Positions 34,204 through 46,351 are shown, counted from the first letter of the stretch. The stretch is 64,000 bases of DNA from Bryum argenteum (GCA_037043015.1 CM073322.1:598101-662100), one strand, 5' to 3'. The notes: generated from the letters alone by a model not told the origin. A program made the numbers and translations.

Positions 34204-34435
34204 CACAACATCCTTTACTGATATCCGCCTCTAATTGGTTGATACCCTGTGAACAAGGTATCAGTACCAACCGGGCATTTGTCATCCAGATTGCTGGACT
34301 GTTGGAACTCGAAAGAATGGGAAACGAACGGGATTGACTCTCCGGAATCAAGAGTGAGGTAGCTGCAGTGAGTGATTTGAACAATTGGGGATTCGGTTCC
34401 GGTTGGGGGAGAGTGAGATTGGGGCGATTCAAGCA

Positions 34436-37400
34436 ATGGCGGGTGCGGCAGTGGCAGCAGGGTGCACGCGCTGCCCCTGTCTGCTAATGTCCACACTGCC
34501 ACGAAGCCTACGTTACGCTGCTCGTAATCGTCACCGCACCGTAATCCCATCCTCATCTTTTGTCTCTGGGGTTCTGGGAGCTCCAAGAATAACAACAATG
34601 AATGTGGGCAGAATTGTGCGCCGGGAGCTTAGCGTGAAGGCGAGCGTGATAGACACTTCTACAAGCACGGAGCCCAGTGTTGAGGTCTCCGAGCCTGTGC
34701 CGTCTTCCTCCATTCCTGCGTTTCAGAAGAGGCTGCGAATTGCGGATATCAAGGGAGGCGAGGATGGGGGTTTGGACCGCGTTGGACAGACCTTGCTTGT
34801 CCGTGGTTGGGTTCGCACTTGCCGCTCCCAGAAGACCTTCGCCTTCATCGAGGTGCCCTCCATACCCTATCTTGTGGTCAAATCAGCGTTAAATTCCAAA
34901 CTCCACGGCTGAATTTGAGAGGTTCAAACCAATCACAACATTACATGAGTTACATTGTCATTCAGAATCATCAATTTACGTGCGAATTGACACAACTGCA
35001 CCTGCACTGAGATTTATCACAGGTGAATGATGGATCAGCGGTGTCAAACATTCAAGCAGTTGTGCAATCTGATGTCGAAGGCTATGATAAGGCAAACTTT
35101 CTTAAACCCTGGCTCTATGCGTTTTCCATATTCTCAAGAGGTCACATTCAACAACTGATAATGCACAGATGATTCTGAGGCTATGATAAGGTTTACATAG
35201 CTTATGTGAAACCCTGGCTAAACTTTTCCATTCTCTCAAGAGGTTACATGCAATAATTTGAAGGCACAGATGATTATAAGGAGTCGTTGACATTGGGCAG
35301 GTGGTGGCAGATTGAGGCAGGGTTAGTGAACACAGGGGCGTCAGTAGCGATAGAAGGAGTGCTGGTGGAGAGTCAAGGCGCAAAGCAGAAAGTGGAGCTC
35401 AAGGCTACGAAGCTTACACTGGTATGTACATCTACTTGCATTTTCATGTCTGAGTTTCAACACTTTTGGTCATGATCCTGACCGTGGGAATGTATGTATA
35501 GGTTGGCGGCACAGATTCTGCCTCTTTTCCCATTCAGAAAAAGAAGTTGACCCGGGAGTATTTGCGGAGTGTTGCCCATTTGCGTCCCCGAACCAACACT
35601 TTTGGTGCAGTGCGTTCTCACTTCTCAAACTTGCACTTAACCCCTAAAGTCAAGTGGATCTAAACGATGATCAATGTGCCAATTTCTGAAAAACTCGTTC
35701 TCGAGGATTTTAACCGTAAGAATAAAACTGTCCAGTTTTTCTACCGTCAAAATCTTGTTAAACCGCACCATACCAACCTTGAGATATACTCAGCTATAGT
35801 TTCATTCTTTATAGTACAATTCCGATTCAAGTTAGAATGACCCGCTTCAGGCTCTTTTTGACTTTAGGCGTTTACATGTAAAACCCTACATCACACTTAC
35901 AATGACTAATTCAGCTCAATTTAGGATTCATTTCGTTGAGGAATGTGTGGATTTTTTGCGTGGCAGGTGGCTAGAGTTCGCACGGCGCTCGCTTTTGCTA
36001 CTCATCAGTTTTTCAGAGAGCAGGGCTTCGTATGGGTGGCTAGTCCTATCATCACGGCATCTGATTGTGAAGGAGCTGGCGAGCAGTTCTGCGTCACCAC
36101 TCTGGTACTCTATTATAAACTCATAGTTATATTGGAACAACATCTGAGATCTTAGTGCATTTTCTTAATACAACTCTCGTCTTAAAAGTTTTACAAATGG
36201 AGCTGCAGATTCCAAGTTCACACGAGGACCCAAAGACGCCCTTGTCAAATGTTCCCAGTACCAAGGACGGTCTCATCGACTGGTCCCAGGTTTGTGTCCG
36301 CTCACACAAGCCTTTGTAAGTTGCAGTTTTTTCTTTTGTTTTGAGGTTTTACCAGAATGAGTGTGTTAGTTGCTTATGAGCATGTGTGACGTGCAGGACT
36401 TTTTCGGGAAGCCTGCGTTTCTTACAGTATCTGGACAGCTCAATGGGGAGACTTACGCCACGGCTTTATGTGACGTAAGTGCACCCTCCTTCATTTGTGG
36501 AAGGAGCCCAGCTGATGCCTTCTCCTCATTCCTCTGCTTAACATACTGCAGATCTATACTTTTGGACCTACTTTCCGAGCTGAAAATTCGAACACTACGA
36601 GACATTTAGCTGAATTCTGGGTATGTCCACTATCCACATGCGCTTTTTTCTTTTGTTACATATCATTTTGGAGGTACTGATTTTCTGCTATGTGGTTCTA
36701 TCAGATGATTGAGCCAGAGCTTGCTTTTGCTGACTTGAAAGACGACATGGCATGCGCCACCGCCTATCTCCAGTATGTTGTATGTCAGACCTGCCGAAGC
36801 TTATCAACTGACAATTTCTCCGCTTTGAATACTCATTGAGAAGCTTCCTTTCCTTTTGTATCATGGTTAGTCAGGTTACTAAAAGCTTACTCGTGATGTC
36901 CCAGGTGAGATACATCTTGGAGAATTGCAAAGAAGACATGGAGTTTTTCGAGAAGTGGATTGAAAAGGGTATCATCACCCGTCTCACTGTACGTTCCTAC
37001 CGACCATTACCCTGATCTTCAGTGTCGAAAAGAATCGATTGTTCGAAAATCATGCTAATCTGCTGGTGATGCCAACTTCTCAGAATGTAGTGGAGAAACC
37101 CATCGTGCACGTGACCTACACTGAGGCCGTTGACGTTCTTCTGAAAGCAAAGAAGAAGTTCGAGTTTCCGGTTTGTCCAAGCTGCCTTTGAATCCTTTTG
37201 TGCTACTCAGGAACAAATTAGAACTCCTTAATAATGATCGTGTATGCAGGTGAAATGGGGAGCGGACTTACAGAGCGAACATGAGCGGTACCTCACAGAG
37301 GTGGCCTTCAGTGGCAACCCTGTCATTGTTTCTGATTACCCTAAGGTATTGTTCTCTCATCACTCGACATCCTGGCACTATCTTGAGATTCGAGATTCTT

Positions 37401-38040
37401 ATTGTTCGATTTCTGTATGGAGCAGGAGATAAAGGCGTTCTACATGAGGCAAAACGACGATGGAAAAACTGTGGCAGCTATGGATTTGCTCGTGCCCAGG
37501 GTTCGTACCCTCCCCTATTATCTTATAACACCCTCGCATTTCATGCTGGCTCAAATCAAGTTGTTCAAGAGCATAGCCTTAACATCATAAGGCTTGTGCA
37601 TTCAGGTAGGAGAGCTTATCGGTGGGAGTCAACGTGAGGAACGATTAGATGTGTTAGAGAGACGGATTGAGGAGCTTGGACTTAACAAGGAGAGTTACTG
37701 GTGGTACCTTGACCTGCGGCGCTATGGTTCTGGTAAGAGAATCTACATGACATTCTTGAGTAGTGCACTCTTTTCAAATCAACTGTATCTTTCTGTGGTT
37801 TTAAGGTCACGGACACAAGTAACATGATGCAACTTTAGAACCATGTTGAAGTGATTAGCCCTTGAATCCCATCTTATCAGTAGAAGTTGTCTCATACTGA
37901 TTCTGTTTCTTCTTCTGGATGCAGTTCCACATGCTGGGTTCGGGTTAGGATTTGAGAGACTAGTACAATTTGCAACTGGAATTGAGAATATTCGCGATGT
38001 CATTCCTTTTCCCAGAACTCCAAACTCAGCTGAGTTTTAG
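34436..38040 (+). CDS. SYNO: Organellar asparaginyl-tRNA synthetase
   Basis: Class IIb synthetase that charges tRNA-Asn; plant SYNO-type enzymes work in chloroplasts and mitochondria. Fifteen exons: 34436-34852, 35023-35091, 35311-35421, 35502-35609, 35967-36104, 36209-36289, 36397-36474, 36552-36620, 36705-36779, 36905-36988, 37084-37170, 37250-37345, 37426-37500, 37606-37732 and 37925-38040; 1731 bp, 576 residues, close to the Arabidopsis enzyme. Residues 1-75 are rich in Ala, Arg and Ser without acids, as in a transit peptide. An OB-fold anticodon domain follows (about 113-195, LLVRGWVRT to [10 protein letters not shown]), then motif 1 ([16 protein letters not shown]), motif 2 ([18 protein letters not shown], Arg343) and motif 3 (GFGLGFERL, Arg550). 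All introns are GT-AG except intron 2, which begins GC. The ATG is the first in the only frame joining the conserved part; the intron structure was inferred from family similarity. Confidence 0.95.
35077..35280 (+). repeat. Tandem duplication spanning the end of AsnRS exon 2
   Basis: Two diverged units of about 100 bp begin gaaggctatgataagg and gaggctatgataagg, and share aaaccctggct, ttctcaagaggt and gcacagatgatt. The first unit holds the real exon 2 end followed by gcaaac (a GC donor). The second repeats the exon end followed by gtttac, which looks like a canonical GT donor. Reading through to the second site would meet an in-frame stop. Confidence 0.8.
35637..35874. mobile_element. Eroded TTAA-type MITE in AsnRS intron 4
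   Basis: TTAA-cccctaaagtcaagtgg at the left and ttttgactttaggcg-TTTA at the right form imperfect inverted ends. It is 238 bp and wholly inside intron 4 (35610-35966). Its interior keeps only traces of the family blocks (ttaaccgtaagaataaaa), which suggests an older insertion. Confidence 0.6.
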
Positions 38041-39041
38041 TAGCAGCAGCAATAATAACTAGGCATTTGTTTTAGTATGTACATCTCTCTGTCAGTAATA
38101 CCATTCTTTTACACTGTGGCCGAAGGTGTTCCAAATTCATCTACCAAGTTGCATTGTCGTTATGGGTGCTTGCGCTTTACCTTGCTATCAAATGGTAGAC
38201 GTTTTAAAAGTCTGGTTCGAACCTGTTTGGATCAGGATCACTCTTTCGCATGGATTTACTTTGCGCTTGCAATTCCTTTGCAAGCAAGCGATCGATTGAA
38301 CAACCCGAAAAATTTATTGAAATAGTACATACAAATTACTAAGTGTTTACAAAATTTTCAACAAAATTGAAGTGCTCAATGAGAAAAAGAAAAAAACCTA
38401 AAGCTACTCTCTATATTGGTATGCTTGTGGAGGTCCAACATGGAAAGTCCTCACCATTTTCTTTTGGATTTTAATTCTTTTGCTACTCGTCTAGGCATAA
38501 GTCTCTTGCAATCATCAATAGGGATAAAAGAGAAGGTTTCTTCTACACGAGACTATAATTCAAGTATCCCTTTTGGTGGTGTGTCATATCGCCTAGATCT
38601 TCTTCTCGAAATTCATGATCTTCTTCTCAAAATTCACGTAGATTTTATATAGGATTCAAATCTGGGGTCTGAAAGGGTGAAGATAAAACACCGAAAGATT
38701 GCCTAGAAAATCACTTTTTCAGACTATAAGTGTTGTACAGGTGCATTATCTTGTTGAAATATGACTTTTGTTGCATCTAAATTATATTTTTGAGTTGTAC
38801 CATAGAGATACTCCTCCAAGATTTTTGATAACCATGTTGATTGAGGCAACCTTCAATTCTACTCATCATACCTAATCCATGTATACCCATACATCCCCAT
38901 ATCATCACATAACCACCACCATGTTTGACAGTTGGAATAACAGAAAGTTCTTGGAGATTACAAATTCAACACCAAACTCTCCCATTTGAAGAAAATCTCT
39001 TTATTTTAGTCTCAAGTGAGAATATCACGTAACTATAATCA
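38041..39041. other. 3' flank of AsnRS, intergenic
   Basis: Probable 3' UTR in the first 250 bases; no clear poly-A signal was chosen. Nothing else is supported. A small direct repeat (agatcttcttctcgaaattc and gatcttcttctcaaaattca) lies at about 38596-38635. Confidence 0.45.
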
Positions 39042-39935
39042 TTAACCCCTAACTTTCCTTAAAGCCCGAAATGGGCTTTTGCAATTCCGGGCAGCCTAGT
39101 TAAAGGGGTTAGAAGTAATATTTTTGACTAAGAATTTTATCGGGTCCTCCTTATACTGCAAAGTGTATGTGGTAAAATTTGCAAAGTCAAATTCCAATTA
39201 TTGAGTCTTCTAGGACAATCCTTGGGTTGCGAGCCGAGATGGGGCAGCTCAAAAAAGTAACTTTTTTGAAAGTTTTTTTTTTGAAACATGATCATTACTA
39301 AATCACTACTCAAATTTCAAAGTGACTCAAGTCAAAAAGTTTACCAATTTTACAAGGGCAGCCTCCAAAAAAATTTAAAATGAATCTTCGCAATACCCAA
39401 AAAAACTCTACCTCTAAGCACTTGTGGGGGTGTAAACCGATTACTTTTCTTTTTTTAAAACTTCCAACCGTAAGATCTTGTACCTAAGAATATGCCTGAT
39501 TACTCTTCAAAAAATTGACCGTTGGATGTTTACCATTTGAGAGATCATAACATCCAAAGTTTGTCTCCCAAGTTTTTTTGGGTGTTGCGAAGATTGGTTT
39601 TAAATTTTTTTGGAGGCTGCCCTTGTAAAATTGGTAAACTTTTTGACTTGAGTCACTTTGAAATTTGAGTAGTGATTTAGTAATGATCATGTTTCAAAAA
39701 CAAATAATCAAAAAAGTTACTTTTTTGAGCTGCCCCATCTCGGCTCGCAACCCAAGGATCGTCCTAGAAGACTCAATAATTGGAATTCGACTTTGCAAAT
39801 TTTACCACATACACTTTGTAGTATAAGGAGGACCCGATAAAATTCTTAGGCAAAAATATTACTTCTAACCCCTTTAACTAGGCTGCCCGGAATTGCAAAA
39901 GCCCATTTCGGGCTTCAAGGAAAGTTAGGGGTTAA
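39042..39935. mobile_element. TTAA-flanked foldback element, 894 bp (subfamily B)
   Basis: TTAA-cccctaactttccttaaa at the left, tcaaggaaagttagggg-TTAA at the right. The two halves are nearly perfect inverted copies for about 420 bp each: cgggcagcctagttaaaggg, gagtcttctagga(c/t)ga/aatcc and agccgagatggggcagctc all recur inverted. The centre near 39400-39480 is the only unpaired part. Subfamily membership follows from the single-arm relative at 55.8 kb. It has no coding capacity. Confidence 0.85.
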
Positions 39936-40425
39936 TAGTTCAATGCTAATACTTTCTAGCAAATTCTCACCATTTTCACTTGCGAAGCTAAACTGGAAAA
40001 AAACAAATATATGACGCAAGAAGGTATGTACAAAAGAACACAAACCAAGAAATTCATAATGTATGTATACTTCACGTGCTATGCACACAAGAATCACTCA
40101 TATGTCCTATCAAAATTGTCCCAATGAAGAGGAAATATCTAGAGCTTCAATTTATACACATGCATTTAGAGACAAGTGGTAAGACTTCCTCCTTGAATGC
40201 CTTACTCACAATAGGATGTAACTAAATTGATGCCATGTCAGTTTAGCATGCAATCACTATTTAGTGACTGACCAAACTTCCATATTAGAAACATTGGGAC
40301 AATTTTGAAGGTTACTATAACTCAAAAACTAGCTAATCTCTATTTTAGCTGGTGAGATCCGATGACTTTAGCCATCAAGGTCATCAAACATGCTTTATAC
40401 TCAAGTAATCTTCAAGAATAGCAAA
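39936..40425. other. Intergenic, nothing recognised
   Basis: AT-rich sequence between two elements; I see no gene or repeat in it. Confidence 0.45.
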
Positions 40426-41545
40426 CACTACACTGAATAGATAGATCAATGTTAGAGTGAAATGTTACTTGTAACACTAAATGTTAAGGACAATTACAAT
40501 TAGTTTTGAATAGGGTTTTCTTCAAGGTTTGCGCCACCTCTTGCTTGCTCTTACGCGTTGCTTGTCACTACAAGCCGTAAGTGAAATTGTGAGGTCACTC
40601 AGCTTTCGGCAGGGATCGGAAGCCTTATCCGCTCAACTTAAAATTACAGCAACTCATGTTTACAGCTTACGCGCAGATCCAATTTAGAGCTCGATATATC
40701 TTCCTTGAATTTCTTCTAGAGACATAATTGGATTTTGGAAGAAATCCAAATTCAAGATGCTTTCAGACTTCAACATCATGGATGCTACCAATCAACTATA
40801 GAAATGGGTAATACCAGCCAGAGTTCGAGAAGTTTTTTGACTTTTACTGGCTAATAACCGGCATTTCCCACACCGAATCGGTTTTTTCACAGATTTCTTC
40901 CGGCAATTGCCTTATTTTATACCGAGTATAGAAATTTATATGTAATTTTCATCGGTTTTTAGCCAGTACTTTCATGAATGGATAGTGTGCGAAATCCATC
41001 GGTTGATAATGAACTAGCCGTCGGTTTTTCCCGAATGATTACCAGCTATGAATCAACCATAAATTACAAGAAATCCTTGTCTTATGGAATAGCTACGATT
41101 AACAAACATGAGATGCTCGGATGCACAAGACATGGAAGAAAATTTTCTAGCTTAGAGTTGCCTTGCAAACTATCACAAGTGCTACCGATTGGTAAAGAAT
41201 CAAACTACAAAAGAGCTTGTGGCATTATTTGCCTAAATTTTCTCAAATTTCTTGATGTAATTTCCTTCCGAGCTTGAGTTTCTACTTTGTGGTGATTTCC
41301 GCCCCTTGTGTTTGTGCTTTGCGGTCTTTTCCTGTTGTTTGTTATCTCTTTCAATGATCTTGAAGATCTACAAAATTTCATCTAACATTAAATGAAATGC
41401 GTCTAAGTATATTTTTAAAGTTACAAATTAACACAAATAATGTTAGAGTTCACAATTGGTGTTCTAACACTAAAAAGTCAATTGACATGTAGCGTTTCCG
41501 TCAACTATCATTGTTTCCAGCACTAATCTACCTATTTAGTGAAAA
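40426..41545. mobile_element. CACTA-like element, about 1.1 kb, non-autonomous
   Basis: The left end is CACTACACTGAATAGATAG followed by atcaatgttag. The right end on the other strand is CACTAAATAGGTAG followed by attagtgctgg. The interior has no transposase-like frame; the longest frame (40978-41277 plus) shows no homology. Subterminal tagtgtta and taacacta motifs recur, as expected in CACTA elements. Confidence 0.55.
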
Positions 41546-41701
41546 GTCAACCTCTAAGTCTCTCGCTCAAAATCATTACAAGCTTGTGGTGCATTTCCCA
41601 TGCAAGTTTTGATTACTTTCATTTAAATACTCCCAACTGAGGCAGGTTGAGGTCATTGAGAGGGTGCAAGAGAAGTGCACTTTTAGAGATGATTAGGAGA
41701 A

Positions 41702-42118
41702 AGGCACCACAAGCTTTGGCTTGGTAGTTAGGGCTCATGGGCCCCAACGAGGAGGTCGGGAGTTCTATTCCGCATGCCGGCGCGGTGCTCTCCACTGTAG
41801 TCCACCCATCTATTGTGGGGGTCCTTGGACCTTGTTGTATGGGTACCCCACCCATCTATTGTGGGGGTCCTTGGACCTTGTTGTATGGGTACCTTAAAGC
41901 CCTGTGGGGGGATACTATGTCAAGTATCTTCAAGGCACTAGTAACCAGCTAGAACTTGGCGTAGTTATAGTGTCCACCCTCGAGAGGAGGAAGTAGTATT
42001 GTTCCAATTTCCCCCTGTCCGGTGGCCATCGGGAAATTAGCATTAGGAACGAACACTTCATTCACGCCAGCTCCTTAAAAAGGGACCGGAGTTTCTATCT
42101 CTCTCTTTCTTTTTTTTC
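41702..42118 (+). mobile_element. tRNA-derived SINE, full-length copy
   Basis: It begins aggcaccacaagc, with an A-box-like tggcttggtagttaggg at 41717-41733 and a B-box-like gggagttctattcc at 41758-41771. The body matches the minus-strand copy at 12.9-13.3 kb, and it ends in a pyrimidine-rich tail (ctctctctttctttttttt). A 46-bp piece is duplicated in tandem at 41802-41847 and 41848-41893. The T-rich 3' end suggests a partner LINE other than a poly-A type; that is inference. Confidence 0.75.
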
Positions 42119-42740
42119 AATTATTTCTTTCGTTTGAACCAACCAACCAATGTATCAATCACTAGACATATTCACTATAAATTTTGGGGCCATAGAAAAG
42201 CCAATGAGAAACATTCACTTCAGAAAGATAGAAGGCACTTTCGGTCGCATTGTCCAGAAGCTACGTCAACCTTTTGTATTCCTTTTTACCGCCCAGAATT
42301 TGCCAGCTGAAAAACAATTCAAATTACTTAACTTAGCCCTTAGAGAAGATTTGCCAAATCAACCTATTTCCAGCACAAATCCATTTTCATCACTTCATAG
42401 AAGAAACAGCTTCATGAATTGTAACGGCTTATATACAATTGTTCTTTAATGCCCATCAATTTATTATCTATTGAAATGCTATTTCAGAATCTAGGTGTTT
42501 GATAAATTGTTTCTTTATTGTACTATTCAAAACATGTGTTTTGAAAGTTTCGAGAAGACCTAAGGTACGGAAAATGACCATATTTAGATGAAAGGATGCT
42601 TGATTCTATTATTCACCATGTTCAAAAACTCAATTTTGGGTGTTGTTATCTTTTGTTTCCTAGAGCTTATATTTAGCCAATGATTATTTGTATGCTATGG
42701 TTCACCATTGCATTGTCGTTGTTATTGAGACCTTGCATAA

Positions 42741-43127
42741 GGTCGAATGCCCTAAAACCACCAACTTAAGCTTTTTGAGGTTTTTTTAGAATGGTTATTT
42801 TTGGGGTATATTTTTCCCATGTAGGAAAGAAATTTTCTCATAGGATGCAAATTTTTTCAAATTTTAACTCCCATTACATAAATAAATATAAATTTTCAAA
42901 GGCAAAAGTACTTGGTGACCCAAAACTAATCTGTAGACTTTCCCATTGTCACACCTAGCTGGTACAAATTTCCATTCATGATTCGACCCAAAACCACCAG
43001 CTTTTTTATTGTTTTGATTGGTCAATTTGAATTGAGTGTTCTGACAATGCTAGTTCAGGCTAAGTGCGGTTATGGGAAGACCTACATGTTGATACTGGGG
43101 GTGGTGGTGGTTTTAGGTACTTCTACC
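42741..43127. mobile_element. MITE with GGT(A/C)GAAGTACCTAAAACC ends, copy 1
   Basis: The left end is ggtcgaatgccctaaaacca; the right end on the other strand is ggtagaagtacctaaaacca. The 387 bp align in inverted orientation with 45900-46289, including ttgacaatgctagttcaggc-type and gattcgacccaaaaccacca segments. Flanks are ataa on both sides, a possible target duplication. Superfamily not assigned. Confidence 0.8.
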
Positions 43128-45565
43128 ATAATGGACACTTGTTGTAAAGAGAAGTTGGTCGGTCTAATACATAATGTCATTTGATGTTCTAATTTATGGT
43201 ATTCATATGTGAGTGTGGTGTGGTTGTGTTATGTTGTGTCTGAAATTAGCTCTTAAGTCCCCATGTGGTGCTTTCTCTACACAATCTCTTGTCTTTGTCA
43301 TTTGCTCCAAATTTAAACAGTCTTACAAAGACTTTCTTATCTAAAACTTCATGGAGATGAAGGGTTCGTAGATACCTAAATGTATGTGATCTCTAATGTT
43401 TGGATGCTTGAATCATAATTTACTATATGCAATGAAATTGAAGTCCTTAAGAACAATACATCCATGGCTCTTGGTTCTTAGTCCAACTTTGGTCGTTTCT
43501 TATGTTGAGTTGATAAACATGAATAAATCTCAACATCACTTAATCATGATATATGATATAGGATACAAGTTGAAACTCAAGAACTACTCATTGTGTAATG
43601 TTTTTATAATCAAGGTGAAATTTTTGTTGATTATTGTAATATCAAAACAAATTTTGAAAATACTCATAGTACGAACATTTAACAAAGGATAAACCCTAAC
43701 TCGGAATAATAATTATTTATTTGTCCTAAACGATCTACACAAGTTATTGCAAGTGGAGAATAGTAAGAAAATTAGCAAATATAAATTTTGCAAGTGGAGA
43801 GTGTTGGTTAAGTCGGATTGGGGCGTAGGAGGTGTAGTTGGAAGTGTGTAAATTTGTAATTTTGCTATCGACAATTAAATCACTGATTCAATAGTTGGAT
43901 TCTAAAATATGAAATCTTAAAGTATCTATAGTTCCAAAAAAAAATGGGATTTGCAAAATTGACCCAACTTTTTGATGTTACAAAAGTAGAGAAGTGGATT
44001 GAAACCTTCCCGCTTCTTTATCTTGGCGACCCTAGGTGGGACGAGCACGAAGATAACGAAGGGATTTGGGACAATATCGACATGATTTAGGACAACGTCG
44101 GGGTTTATGACAAGGATAGAGCTGAGGTTTAGAATTAAGTATGGGTTTATGACAGGGACACGGACAAGGTTCATGAGAAGGTCATGTCGGGACAAACACA
44201 AAGTTTAAAAGTGCAACGCAATCATGGATAGGGATGGACTTCAAAATAGATAGGGTTCGAGACAAGTGTGAAAGTAAACAAGAGGTAGAAAGGGTAGAGT
44301 GTTGGAAGTGTTGCGATTGGTGTGCGATGTGGCTCGTGACGGAGTTAACATTGTGTGATCCATAAGGTGATCGATCCACACACCTTCAAGTCCTGCCAGA
44401 CTCACTCGCCTCTTGCTCCTCAATATGGGTAGCTCTTGATACTCATACACCGCTCATCCGCAGATCCACCTAGCGCTCTTGCTACTCACTTGCACCCCAT
44501 ATCCAGTTCTCACTTTTCTGACGGTGTTGGACAAAGTGGTGTTTTATACCCCCTCCCCGTCCCTAAACTAAGTACTCGCGGTTGTACTCAACGTTTAAGA
44601 TATACTCGCACGTGTAATCGTAGGTTGTTGATGGAAACCTCCATAGCAGTAAGAAGAATGCCTCTAGAAATTACTTGATAATTGTACCCTTGGTCAAATA
44701 AACATCAACATCAAAACTATTGTATCAATAAACAAAAAGACCCAAAATCATAAAAATAAGAAAATATTACATATTCAAGAAACTCTTGGCTCTTACCTAG
44801 CATTACCTTAAATATCTACTCGCACAATGATTGAAATACCTCACGATAAAAGGTGGCAACACCCATTTTACAAACAATAAATAACAATAATAAAAACGAA
44901 TCATTCATGTTCCAAAAAAAACCCAAATTAAGAATTTAGTTGCACCAATGCTTATCACAAGGGCACTAGTCTACTTATACTTACACTCCTATTATTTTCA
45001 GGACATGAACAATGCACGCTTGCTGAATTTGGTTATTTGCAATATTTTAAACTAATATTTTTTCAATGCAAATTAGGCAATGCCATGATCGGTAACAGGG
45101 GTCAAATCTTTCACCTCACTGTCTCTTGTTGAAAGACAAGTAGCATATAAGGAGTTACTAACTTTGTAGTTGTGCCTTACTATTATACCTCGGCTCCAAT
45201 TTTATATCTTCTGTACACAGTAATTTTGTACCTGCAGTAATTTATAGAAAGATACCATTAGCAATGGCGTTTGTTGCTTGTCGTTTCTAGAAACTTCATG
45301 TTATGTGTTATTTTATTTGATACATGATGTTCTCACTTGCATTCATTTTGGTCGATTTTGGGTTTAGGGGCTATTTTCTATGGGAAGTTGGATGTGTACC
45401 TTCTATTGAGAAAATACCATGAACATTGATTCATTACAATGATTTTTAATTATTATTAAGAAAAAATTTTAAAAAAAACATGAAGGTGTTAAGGTATGAA
45501 ATAGTTTTCTCTACGTCATACGGGTCGTTCACATCCAACCGCCTATCGTCTGTTGTCCAAACCAA
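43128..45565. other. Intergenic, no supported gene
   Basis: Frames on the minus strand at 43.9-44.5 kb are low-complexity in translation (hydrophobic Val/Ile/Pro/Asn repeats) because the DNA repeats variants of gggacaa and gggtttatgacaagg. I could not match them to a protein family. Confidence 0.4.
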
Positions 45566-45753
45566 CCGGATATAGACTACAGTGGTGCTTGGATTAGATG
45601 AACGTTTTCGGACAAACAAAAACGTTGATCTTGTTCAAGAGTTGACCATAATGAAACAATGCCTCTTTGCATTATAAAGGGACAAGTACAACTTTCTTAA
45701 CTAGACGTTGATCTTAATGAGGTTGATTTTATCCAGATACCACTGTAGTCCGG
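45566..45753. mobile_element. Short inverted-repeat element, 188 bp
   Basis: The ends are ccggatatagactacagtgg and, inverted, ccggactacagtggtatctg. It resembles a MITE with a single copy in this window, so the call rests on the ends alone. Confidence 0.45.
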
Positions 45754-45899
45754 ACCTAGCGTAAGGAAATATGCAACGAATATTCGCTTACCAGTTTGGT
45801 GGTCGAGGGACAAAAGTTTGGATGAGGTGATTATAGTTTGCTTCTACATACTAGCATGATGACTACCATCAGTTTTTTTGGACCTTATTATACATGTAA

Positions 45900-46289
45900 G
45901 GTAGAAGTACCTAAAACCACCAGCACCCCCAGTATCAACCTATAGGTCTCCCCATAACCGCACCTAGCGTGAACTAGCATTGTCAGAACACTCAATTCAA
46001 ACTGACCAATTAAAACAATAAAAAAGTTGGTGGTTTTGGGTCGAATCATGAATGGAAATTTGTACCAACTAAGGTGGTTTTTGCATACCCTATAGGTTGA
46101 TTACGGGTCCTGCAGTACTTTACTGTTTGAAAATTTGTATTAATTCGTGTATTTTACAAAAAAAATATAAAAAAAATTACAAACCTTCCTAAAAACTATC
46201 TTGCCACCCCCCAAAAAATTACCCACTATAAATAGATTAGCTACAAATGGGCGAATTTTCTTATGTTGGTGGTTATGGGTACTTTGACC
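45900..46289. mobile_element. MITE with GGTAGAAGTACCTAAAACC ends, copy 2
   Basis: Starts ggtagaagtacctaaaacca and ends, on the other strand, ggtcaaagtacccataacca. It is an inverted copy of the element at 42.7 kb; the first 200 bases are especially similar (agcattgtcagaacactcaa), the rest more diverged. Confidence 0.8.
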
Positions 46290-46351
46290 GTATCTACAAA
46301 GTTTTTAGGAAGGGAGAGGGCGGATAATATGCTTTTGTCTCTTCGCCACAT

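Noticed and set aside
34215-34598. 127-codon minus-strand frame across the AsnRS start
   Set aside because: It is antisense to the promoter and transit-peptide exon of a well-supported gene.
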